This document shows, piece after piece, positions 45,942 to 53,407 of a stretch of 64,000 nt of DNA. Position numbers and translations under genes: made by a program. The stretch is from assembly GCA_965116165.1 (NCBI GenBank), contig OZ220484.1, positions 3,472,001 through 3,536,000 of the forward strand, read 5' to 3'. Source of the stretch: Azophilus sp965116165 (lineage in GTDB: Bacteria > Pseudomonadota > Gammaproteobacteria > Pseudomonadales > Azotimanducaceae). The notes under the pieces are model-generated. The model made no database searches, was not told the DNA's origin, and worked only from the letters and a program-made list of their open reading frames with translations. Numbering within the stretch: the first letter of the stretch is position 1; each line of letters opens with the position of its first letter.

Positions 45942-46879
45942 AGTTTCCTCATGATAGTGGATCTGAGTGGATTGGGTGAAGTATTCCCCATGCCGGTGAG
46001 AGGTTGCGAAAACTCGAAAGCACGGGTTTCGGTGACGGAAAATCCGTCGGCATCGCGGACGTGTAGACGCATCTCCACATGCCATCCACGGGTCTCGCGT
46101 CCTATATCGAAACAGCGCAGGGCGGCATCCGCCTTGGAGGCGGAACCGGTGGCGAAGACCGGGATCTCGCCCAGGCGAAATAGGCGGTTGAAATGACCAT
46201 GGCCATGCAGCACCAGATGCGCCCCGCTCGCGACCCCTTCAAATCGGCCCAAATCGCTGAGCGCCTTGCGCCGCGGTACCGCCCCGAGCACCGGCGGGTG
46301 GTGGATTGCCAGAATATGCAGGCTGTCGACGGGCGCCGCGGCCAGGTTTTGAGCCAAGCGCCCGCACTGGCCAGCCCCCAATTCCCCCCCCGCACTGAGA
46401 GCCGGGGTCGGCAAGCCGGTGTTGAGACCGTGTATGTGCACACCGTCCCAACAGAGCAGGGTGGGAAAGCCCGACCAGTGCGCCGGTTCATCTCGTCGGC
46501 CGGGGTTGAGCCGCAGGTAATCGCGCCAATGCGTCTCGACGGCCGCCCAGGAATCCGCCCGGTAGACATCGTGATTGCCGGGAACGACAAACACGCGCTC
46601 CGGCCCTCCGAGGCTACGCAACCACTCCGCGGCGGCCGCAATTTCCTCAGGCAACCCCAGGTGAACCAAGTCGCCGGTGACAACGATGACATCGGGCTTT
46701 AGCGTCCCCGCCAACGCGCAGAGCTTATCCAGCGTGGAGCGAAGGTGCCGGTGGCGGCGGCGAAAGCGCCAGGATGCATACCCCAGCCGGCGCTTCCCAG
46801 AGAAATAGTTGGCCGGGATGCCCGCCAAGTTGGTCAGGTGTGGATCGGAAATGTGGATCATGCGCATGGGCTGGCACAT
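45938..46879 (-). CDS. Calcineurin-like metallophosphoesterase
   Basis: 313 residues from the ATG at 46879, preceded by AAGGTG. All metal-binding motifs of the family are visible: ISDPHL, TGDLVHLG, GNHDVY, AIHHPP and LHGHGHFN. Related to CpdA-type enzymes but substrate not predictable. Coupled to the HiPIP gene and divergent, by 27 bases, from the CDP-alcohol phosphotransferase gene; dephosphorylation of a lipid or head-group intermediate is a possibility only. Confidence 0.88.
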   Translation of the reverse strand: MCQPMRMIHISDPHLTNLAGIPANYFSGKRRLGYASWRFRRRHRHLRSTLDKLCALAGTLKPDVIVVTGDLVHLGLPEEIAAAAEWLRSLGGPERVFVVPGNHDVYRADSWAAVETHWRDYLRLNPGRRDEPAHWSGFPTLLCWDGVHIHGLNTGLPTPALSAGGELGAGQCGRLAQNLAAAPVDSLHILAIHHPPVLGAVPRRKALSDLGRFEGVASGAHLVLHGHGHFNRLFRLGEIPVFATGSASKADAALRCFDIGRETRGWHVEMRLHVRDADGFSVTETRAFEFSQPLTGMGNTSPNPLRSTIMRKL

Positions 46880-46906
46880 AATCACCTTTTTACTCAGCAA
46901 GTTGCA

Positions 46907-48079
46907 ATGACAATTGCGTTAATTGTCGGTGCCTCCGACGAGCGTCTGTGGGGACTGACGAACCAGCAACGAATCGCACGTCAACTCGCGAGTATCGGAG
47001 GCATTGAACTGGTCGATGACCCGGCGTCCGCATCCGACACCGAAACCGTGCTGATATTGCGCGCCGACTATGCCTACGACCTGCGCACATTGGAGGGGCT
47101 GCTAGGGTACCGGGGTGTGTTGATGGACCATTCCGAGCCGACCGCGGCCCATGTGGCCGGACCCCTGGCCAGTGTCGCCCTGCACGCCTTGGAAACCCCC
47201 GGCTCGTCCACAACACTGCCGACCATCGATGTGCGCACCCTCGGTGGATTTCAGGCGGAACTGCGCAAAACGGAACCGCCCCTGCTGGTTCCCATCACCG
47301 CGGGAACAGGCGGGGCGCTGGAAGACCGGTTGTATGGCATCTCGTACAAGGGAATCACGGATTTCATCACCAAGTGGTGGTGGCCGGTGCCCGCCAAGGC
47401 GATGGTGCGTTGGTGCGCAAACCGGGGCGTCACGCCAAATATGGTCACCTGCGCCGGCTTTGTGCTGATGCTGGCGGTTTGCTGGCTGTTCTACGAGGGG
47501 GAATACTTTTGGGGGTTGTTGCTCGGCTGGCTCATGACTTTCCTCGACACGGTCGACGGCAAACTGGCGCGCGTCACCGTGCAATCAAGCACATTCGGGC
47601 ATTGGCTCGACCACGGCATGGATATTCTGCATCCACCCTTTTGGTATTGGCTTTGGGGGCTTTCGCTGGTTGGGCCCGAGCCGCTTTTGGGCCTTGATTT
47701 CGATGCGCTGTTGTTATTTGTCGTCGCGGGCTATGTGGGTGGCCGGCTGATCGAGGGCGCTTTCCATGGGCTGGGTTCCGCAAGCCTTTTTGCCTGGCGT
47801 CCATTCGATGCCTGGTTCCGGTTGTTCACGGCGCGGCGTAATCCCTGCCTGCTTTTGTTAACGGCCGGTTGGCTCGCTGGCGAACCCGACCTTGGCTTCG
47901 AGCTAGTGGCGTGGTGGACCCTGATCTCGAGCATCATCCTGCTGGGTCGCCTGATTCTTGGTGTCTGGGCGCGCCTGGCGCACGGACCGCTGACATCCTG
48001 GCTGGCGGCGGAGGACGCCGCGCAACGCTATCCGCAAAGTTTCCGCACATTTTCATCGACACGCCGCGCCTATGGTTGA
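46907..48079 (+). CDS. CDP-alcohol phosphatidyltransferase with N-terminal extra domain
   Basis: Membrane enzyme that joins a CDP-activated alcohol to a second alcohol. 390 residues. The C-terminal half has the full family motif: DTVDGKLAR, then G and two Asp (GHWLDHGMD), near residues 206-230, with about six membrane helices. The N-terminal ~130 residues (IALIVGASDERLWGLTNQQR) look like a degenerate nucleotidyltransferase-fold domain; similar two-domain layouts occur in inositol-phosphate cytidylyltransferase fusions. In this neighbourhood it probably attaches a polar head group to a sphingolipid (inference). Ends inside the next gene by eight bases. Confidence 0.82.
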   Translation: MTIALIVGASDERLWGLTNQQRIARQLASIGGIELVDDPASASDTETVLILRADYAYDLRTLEGLLGYRGVLMDHSEPTAAHVAGPLASVALHALETPGSSTTLPTIDVRTLGGFQAELRKTEPPLLVPITAGTGGALEDRLYGISYKGITDFITKWWWPVPAKAMVRWCANRGVTPNMVTCAGFVLMLAVCWLFYEGEYFWGLLLGWLMTFLDTVDGKLARVTVQSSTFGHWLDHGMDILHPPFWYWLWGLSLVGPEPLLGLDFDALLLFVVAGYVGGRLIEGAFHGLGSASLFAWRPFDAWFRLFTARRNPCLLLLTAGWLAGEPDLGFELVAWWTLISSIILLGRLILGVWARLAHGPLTSWLAAEDAAQRYPQSFRTFSSTRRAYG

Positions 48080-48896
48080 GAAAATACATCGCGACACCTC
48101 GCCGACCCCGTCCCTCGCCGGCCTGCTGGCCGACCTTGACGAACGCTTCGGCGACCATATAGACGCCGTTGTGCTGTACGGCTCCTATCTGCGCGGCAAC
48201 CCCCAGGCAATGCCGGACCTGTATGTGCTCCTGGATCGATACCCCGGCTCGCTCGGCTTGGATCGCTGGCTCGGCATCCTCCTGCCGCCCAATGTCTATT
48301 GCATCGGGCAGGGCGAGACGCGTGCGAAAGTCAGCGTATTGCGCACACGACAGTTGCTGAGGGCGGTAACAACGAATTTCCATCCCTATTTTTGGGCGCG
48401 GTTCGCGCAGCCCTGCCGTCTTTTGCAATGCCGGGACGAGAGGATTCGGGCCCGTCTCGACTACATTGCCGAACAGTCCACCCAGCGTCTGCTCAAGGCC
48501 ATGGGTTCTCCCGCAACGCTGACCACCCCGGCGGCCTATTGGCAAGCCCTGTTCAAACGCACCTACGCGGCCGAATTGCGGTCGGAACGGGTGGGCAAGT
48601 ACCGGGAAATCTACGACGCCGACCGCTCCTACTACGATGCCCTGTTCGACGCCCGTCCCGTCGCGCCCGACCGACCGGTCGTCTGGCGGCTGCGGCGGGC
48701 GGTTGGCAAGAGTCTGTCCGCCGCGCGCCTACTTAAATCGGCCCTCACCTTCGCGGATCCGGTGGACTACATGTTATGGAAACTGGAGCGCCACTCTGGC
48801 GTCCACTTGGAAGCCACCGAACGCCAGCGGCGCTACCCGCTGGTGTTCGCCTGGCCATTGGTTTGGCGTCTGTATCGGGCGGGCGCCTTCCGCTAG
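48072..48896 (+). CDS. Unrecognised protein with a nucleotidyltransferase-like N-terminal motif
   Basis: 274 residues, overlapping the CDP-alcohol phosphotransferase gene by eight bases, so the two act together. VVLYGSYLRGNPQAMPDLYVLLD resembles the GS...D.D core of pol-beta-type nucleotidyltransferases, though D.Y replaces D.D. The C-terminal half is rich in Arg, Trp and Tyr (KRTYAAELRSERVGKY, AWPLVWRLYRAG) without clear membrane segments. I do not recognise the family. Context suggests a role in modifying a lipid head group. Confidence 0.65.
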   Translation: MVEKIHRDTSPTPSLAGLLADLDERFGDHIDAVVLYGSYLRGNPQAMPDLYVLLDRYPGSLGLDRWLGILLPPNVYCIGQGETRAKVSVLRTRQLLRAVTTNFHPYFWARFAQPCRLLQCRDERIRARLDYIAEQSTQRLLKAMGSPATLTTPAAYWQALFKRTYAAELRSERVGKYREIYDADRSYYDALFDARPVAPDRPVVWRLRRAVGKSLSAARLLKSALTFADPVDYMLWKLERHSGVHLEATERQRRYPLVFAWPLVWRLYRAGAFR

Positions 48897-49009
48897 TGTA
48901 CCGTCCGATGAATTCACCGCCCAATCGGCATTGATCCATATGCAAAAATACCCATTAAAATTAAATGATTACGATCCGACGCGAACAGGATGACTGGTAT
49001 GTGTATTTT

Positions 49010-50224
49010 TCAGACGGCACCTTGGCCGCCCTTGGTAAACGCTGAAGTCGGCGAATCAACGACGACGCGCCGCACTACGCGCACAATCTCGTCGATTTGT
49101 TGATCGGTATGCGCGGCGCTCACGCTCATGCGCAACAGGCTGGCACCGGCTGGCGCCGCGGGCGGCAACATGAGGTTAACGTAGACACCTTGGCGCAACA
49201 TGTCATTCCAAGCGGCCAGAGCCGCGGCGCGGTCGTTTAGCCGAACGGCGAGCACCGGCGAGGGCGCGTCGCCGACCCGCAGTCCAAGTTGTGTCAAGCC
49301 CTCGTACAACCGGGTCGCGTTTTGCCAAAGGCGGGCTCTGAGCTCGGGCCTTGTGCGCAGGGCGCGCAGGGCGGACCGCGTACACTCGACCACGGCGGGC
49401 GACGGTGAGGCGGTGAACATGTAGGGACGGCTTCGATAGGAAAACAGGGCCAATTCGCGGTGTCGGCTGACACAGAAACCACCGGTGGCGCCGAGACTCT
49501 TGCTGAAGGTGCCGACGATGAAATCCACTTCGTCGAGAACGCCCGCTTCTTCCGAAAGCCCGCGCCCCTTTTCGCCGAGTACGCCCAGAGAATGGGCTTC
49601 ATCGACAAATAGATAGGCACCATGGCGATTTTTGATCTCAACAACCTCCCGGATGGGTGCCCTGTCTCCGAGCACGCTGTACAACCCTTCGACCACAACC
49701 AATGTGCGTTTAGCCATTTCGCCGAGGCGGCCTAGCCGGGCACTCAGGCTGTTTGGGTCGTTGTGGCGGAAGGTGAAAACTTTTGCGGGGCACATGCGAC
49801 ACCCATCGAATAGGCTGGCGTGGGCGTCCGAGTCCAGCAACACCGCGTCGTCCGGCCCAAGCAGGGCCGCCAGGGAACCGAGATTTGCCGCATAGCCCGT
49901 GGAAAACACCAGGGCGTTGGGATAGCCATAAAAATCGGCCAGTTCCGCTTCAAGGGCCACGTGTCCGGCATAGGTACCGTTCGCCATGCGCGAGCCGGTG
50001 GTGCCGGTTCCCGCGCGGGACAGCGCCTGTTTGCCAGCCGCCACGCCGTCGGGGTCGAAGGTAAGGCCAAGATAGTTATTGGTGCCCGCGAGAATCGTGG
50101 GGCGGCCGTCGATGATGCCCTCGGTGGCGGAATTGAGGCTGTCGATGACCACCCGCGTGGGGTCGGTTTCCCCAAGCGCTTCGCGCAATGCCGCTATTTC
50201 TCGGAATTTACCGAGCAAATTCAT
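49010..50224 (-). CDS. spt: Serine palmitoyltransferase-type alpha-oxoamine synthase
   Basis: PLP enzyme that condenses an amino acid (serine) with an acyl thioester to a 3-keto sphingoid base. 404 residues. PLP lysine Lys242 in GTFSKSLGATGGF, Asp208 in VDEAH, His135 in SDAHASL. The family also includes KBL and BioF; assignment as SPT rests on the adjacent ACP, ceramide-reductase-like and acyl-ligase genes in the same order known from the Caulobacter sphingolipid locus. Start overlaps the ACP stop (ATGA). Confidence 0.85.
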   Translation of the reverse strand: MNLLGKFREIAALREALGETDPTRVVIDSLNSATEGIIDGRPTILAGTNNYLGLTFDPDGVAAGKQALSRAGTGTTGSRMANGTYAGHVALEAELADFYGYPNALVFSTGYAANLGSLAALLGPDDAVLLDSDAHASLFDGCRMCPAKVFTFRHNDPNSLSARLGRLGEMAKRTLVVVEGLYSVLGDRAPIREVVEIKNRHGAYLFVDEAHSLGVLGEKGRGLSEEAGVLDEVDFIVGTFSKSLGATGGFCVSRHRELALFSYRSRPYMFTASPSPAVVECTRSALRALRTRPELRARLWQNATRLYEGLTQLGLRVGDAPSPVLAVRLNDRAAALAAWNDMLRQGVYVNLMLPPAAPAGASLLRMSVSAAHTDQQIDEIVRVVRRVVVDSPTSAFTKGGQGAV

Positions 50225-50466
50225 TGCAGAGCGGCGCGGACGGCATTCGCCAATTCACTGATGGTGCGTACATCGGCAAGCGCCTCCTGTTCCAGTATGA
50301 TGTCGAAGTGGTCTTCCACCTCCATGACGAATTCCATGACCTGGGCGGATGCCAGCGCGAGTTCGTCAAGCAGGTCGGTCTGCGGCGTCACCGGAACGGC
50401 GAGCACCGCCGTATTCCCCAGCAACTCGCAGAGTGTCTTTTCAATCGATTCCATTGCAGTTTCCAC
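50221..50466 (-). CDS. Dedicated acyl carrier protein of the sphingolipid operon
   Basis: 81 residues with ACP spacing. The phosphopantetheine serine is probably Ser40 in LALASAQVMEFVMEVEDHF; the usual DSL reads ASA. It overlaps the reductase gene upstream by 26 bases and the SPT gene downstream by four, so it probably loads the acyl chain for SPT. The equivalent in Caulobacter is AcpR. Confidence 0.85.
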   Translation of the reverse strand: METAMESIEKTLCELLGNTAVLAVPVTPQTDLLDELALASAQVMEFVMEVEDHFDIILEQEALADVRTISELANAVRAALQ

Positions 50467-51376
50467 GATACATTTGTCGCAATCCTTCGGCCAAGTCGTA
50501 GCGGGGCCGCCAGCCGGTCAGCACGGCAAAGGCACCGTCGCCGACGCACCAGGAATTCTGGCTCAGTTCCCGTACTTTGCCGGGTGTCAGCATCGGCGCA
50601 TAGCTGAGCAGAGCCGCCAACACCCGGTTCGCCCGGGCGACGGTCATCAGCAAGCCGGTCGGAACCACGACCATTCGGTTGCGCCGCACCCCAGCCGCGG
50701 CGGCGATAGCGGACCAATCGTAACCATCCGATGCGCCATCGTCGATTGCAAAGCAGCCGTGTCGGCAGCGGGCGGGGTCGCGGAGCCAGGCAATCACCGC
50801 GTCGGCCAAATCGTCCACATGCAGGAATGCCAGACGCTGGTTGGAATTGCCCGGCACAATGGTGAAACCGCGCCGCATCCAATCGATGAGTGGACGCATT
50901 TCCTTTTCGCCGGGGCCGTAAACCGCGGGTGGTCGCAAAATGGTGTGATCAAGATGCGGCCAGGCCGCAAGCACCGCTTCACCGTTCCGCTTACTGGCCG
51001 CATAATCCGACAGTTCCGGGTGTTGCGCGGCGGCAGAAGAAATCAACAGGAGCGGCGGGGGCGGGGTCTGTCGGTCGATAGCGATGCAGAGGTTGGCGAC
51101 AGCGTCAACATTGACACCTTGAAAGTCCTCGTAGTTGCGGCCCCGCACCGCGCCCGCCAAGTGCACCACCGCTGTAACGCCGGCCAGTGCCTTGGCAAGA
51201 CCCTCCGCGTCGTCCAACGCAACGCGCCAAGGCTGAATACCGGCGCGGAGTCTGTGCGTAGAGCGTACAATACCGCGCACATCGGCCCGCAACGCCAAAA
51301 GTTTGGCGGCTAGGCGATTGCCGATAAACCCGGTGAGGCCGGTGACAGCGATTTTTCCCGGGAGGCGGTTGTTCAC
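50441..51376 (-). CDS. cerR: NAD(P)-dependent epimerase/reductase, ceramide reductase (CerR) type
   Basis: Extended short-chain dehydrogenase of 311 residues. Cofactor motif GLTGFIG at 13-19; catalytic Ser113/114, Tyr125 and Lys129 (YAASK). In Caulobacter the protein at this place in the operon reduces the 3-keto group of the ceramide precursor. The function is taken from synteny and family, since NAD-epimerase sequences alone do not show substrate. Confidence 0.78.
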   Translation of the reverse strand: MNNRLPGKIAVTGLTGFIGNRLAAKLLALRADVRGIVRSTHRLRAGIQPWRVALDDAEGLAKALAGVTAVVHLAGAVRGRNYEDFQGVNVDAVANLCIAIDRQTPPPPLLLISSAAAQHPELSDYAASKRNGEAVLAAWPHLDHTILRPPAVYGPGEKEMRPLIDWMRRGFTIVPGNSNQRLAFLHVDDLADAVIAWLRDPARCRHGCFAIDDGASDGYDWSAIAAAAGVRRNRMVVVPTGLLMTVARANRVLAALLSYAPMLTPGKVRELSQNSWCVGDGAFAVLTGWRPRYDLAEGLRQMYRGNCNGID

Positions 51377-51393
51377 CTCCGCCGGGGTCAGGC

Positions 51394-53130
51394 CTAAGCC
51401 CCCGCCTGTTGATCAACAATGGGCTGGCCGTCGTCGTCCCAACCCATGCGACGCAGAAAGCCGGCTTGCGCCGTCGTTCTTGAGAGCTTGCCGGAGGAAG
51501 TGCGGGGCAATGTTCTCGGCCGGACAATCTCCACGAGCGAAGGTACGCCGAAATGCTGTCGCACGAGGGAACGGATATTGCGCGACAGTTCCGGGCGCTC
51601 GCGCTTGCTTTCGACAACAACCACAACCAAGGGCCCGCCATCCGGTTGCGTAACCTCGAATGCGGATGTGGTTCCGGCACGCACACCGGGGCAGCTTTCC
51701 GCGAGTTGCTCGAGATCCTGAGGCCAGATATTGCGACCGTTGATGATAATGACGTCCTTTTTGCGCGCGGTGACAACAAGATTGCCGCCGTACCGATATC
51801 CGATATCGCCGGTGTCCAACCAGCCATCCTTATCAAGCACTTCGGCGGTTGCTTTCGGATCGTTGAAGTAGCCGCGCATGACACTGGGACCACGCACCAT
51901 GATTCGCCCGCACTGCCGGTCCGCTATTTCCCGTCCACCCTCATCGCAGATACGAAATTCATAGCTCGGTAGCACCGCGCCGCAATCGACAAGCTTCAGC
52001 GCGTCCTCGTCTGAAGCGCACGGCCGCGCCGCGCCGGTCGTCAGGACTCGGTCCTTCTCCACCTTGTCGATGTAAATCCCCTCGTTGAGAGGCGCGAAGC
52101 TGATCGCCAAACAACATTCCGCCATGCCATAGCAGGCGACGAATGCCTTGGGGTCGAAACCGGCGGGTGCCAATAACTGGCTAAATTTTTCGAGTAGCCT
52201 TGGATCAATGCGTTCTGCGCCAACGCCCGCCAGCCGCCAACAGGACAGGTCGTATTTTTCGTAGTCCGCCTCGCGCAATCGCGTGGCGCACAAACCGTAG
52301 CCGGACGGCGGGCCGGAGGACACGGTGCAGCGGTTGTCGGAAATCAGCTTCAACCACAGGCGGGGGCGCATGGCAAAAGTGCGCGGGCTGAGGTAATCGA
52401 CCGACAGGGCACAAATGAGGGGCACCAGGACAAAACCCACCAATCCCATATCGTGATAGAAGGGCAGCCAGGATACGAGCCTGTCGCCTTGCCGAAATTT
52501 GCCGCCGATTTCAGTAATTTCGCGCAAATTGGTCAGTACCGCCCGTTGAGACATCTCCACGCCCCGGGGAAAGCGGGTGCTGCCGGATGTGTACTGTAGG
52601 TAGGCGGGCTCGTCGCCTGTCAGTGGAGGAGGCAATTCGGCGGCTTCCGGCAAGGCTTCGAAATCCGCTGGACTACCGGCAAACGCCAACGAAAGCGGCT
52701 TGACGGCTGGACGCAACAACTCGACAAAACCATCCGGTGCCACGGCAACCGCGGCACCGCAGCTGTCCATCATTCGGCGTATCTGGGCAACATAGGCGGC
52801 ACCACCGCCCATTTGAATGGTCGCCGGCATGGGCACCGGAATAAGGCCGGCGTATTGGGCGGCGAAGAAGAAATGGTGAAAGAAGGGCGCCGTATCGGCG
52901 ACGATGGCAACGCGCGCATAACGAGGCAGCCGCAAACCAGCCAAACGCCGCGCCAAACGCCGCGCCTCGGTACGCAACTCCCGATACGGCAACACGGCAT
53001 TCAACCGGCCCGAGCCATCGTAGAAGTTGTATCCGGCACGGCCGGCCGCCGCGTAATCCAAGGCGTCGGCCAGCCCCTCTAAATTTTCATTACGTAGTGG
53101 TAACCCACTCTCCGTCGGGGTTGCAACCAT
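51394..53130 (-). CDS. Fatty acyl-AMP ligase / acyl-ACP synthetase
   Basis: Adenylate-forming enzyme that activates a fatty acid for transfer to the ACP encoded downstream. 578 residues. ATP-binding YTSGSTRFPRGVEMSQ near 180, FAAL-like WLPFYHDMGLVGFVL, SSGPPSGYGLC, ACYGMAECCL, and the C-terminal WLDTGDIGYRYGGNL. First gene of the leftward operon acyl ligase-CerR-ACP-SPT, corresponding to Caulobacter AasR. Confidence 0.9.
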   Translation of the reverse strand: MVATPTESGLPLRNENLEGLADALDYAAAGRAGYNFYDGSGRLNAVLPYRELRTEARRLARRLAGLRLPRYARVAIVADTAPFFHHFFFAAQYAGLIPVPMPATIQMGGGAAYVAQIRRMMDSCGAAVAVAPDGFVELLRPAVKPLSLAFAGSPADFEALPEAAELPPPLTGDEPAYLQYTSGSTRFPRGVEMSQRAVLTNLREITEIGGKFRQGDRLVSWLPFYHDMGLVGFVLVPLICALSVDYLSPRTFAMRPRLWLKLISDNRCTVSSGPPSGYGLCATRLREADYEKYDLSCWRLAGVGAERIDPRLLEKFSQLLAPAGFDPKAFVACYGMAECCLAISFAPLNEGIYIDKVEKDRVLTTGAARPCASDEDALKLVDCGAVLPSYEFRICDEGGREIADRQCGRIMVRGPSVMRGYFNDPKATAEVLDKDGWLDTGDIGYRYGGNLVVTARKKDVIIINGRNIWPQDLEQLAESCPGVRAGTTSAFEVTQPDGGPLVVVVVESKRERPELSRNIRSLVRQHFGVPSLVEIVRPRTLPRTSSGKLSRTTAQAGFLRRMGWDDDGQPIVDQQAGA

Positions 53131-53174
53131 ACTTTGCCAACGTTCGTTTATATTTTTAAGGTGAACAAATCGGC

Positions 53175-53196
53175 GGAATGACCTTGCTTACATTCC
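53175..53196. promoter_or_regulatory. Perfect dyad upstream of the sphingolipid operon
   Basis: GGAATG (53175-53180) and CATTCC (53191-53196) are separated by ten bases, 45-66 bases upstream of the acyl-ligase start. Position and symmetry fit an operator for a dimeric regulator, but short dyads occur by chance. The surrounding 53131-53407 is the only AT-richer gap here and should hold the operon promoter. Confidence 0.25.
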
Positions 53197-53407
53197 AACC
53201 ATCCTGAGCCTAAGCATAATTAATCTGATAAAAACCCGATCTCTGTTCCAGACTGTTGTCCGGGCGTATTCAGCGCAGGGCCGAATGGGCCCCAAGACTC
53301 AACCCAACCCCATTTCGCCAAGGGCCAAATCCTAGCGTATTGGTGGCTAGGAACCAAGCGCTTGTTTGGGCTTGGAAATGTGGGGTCGGGAGAGCCGCGG
53401 CGGGTCG

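Noticed and set aside
48965..49045. 26-codon plus-strand ORF with a protein-like sequence (MITIRREQDDWYVYF)
   Set aside because: Overlaps the end of the SPT gene on the other strand, has no clear ribosome site and is too short to support.
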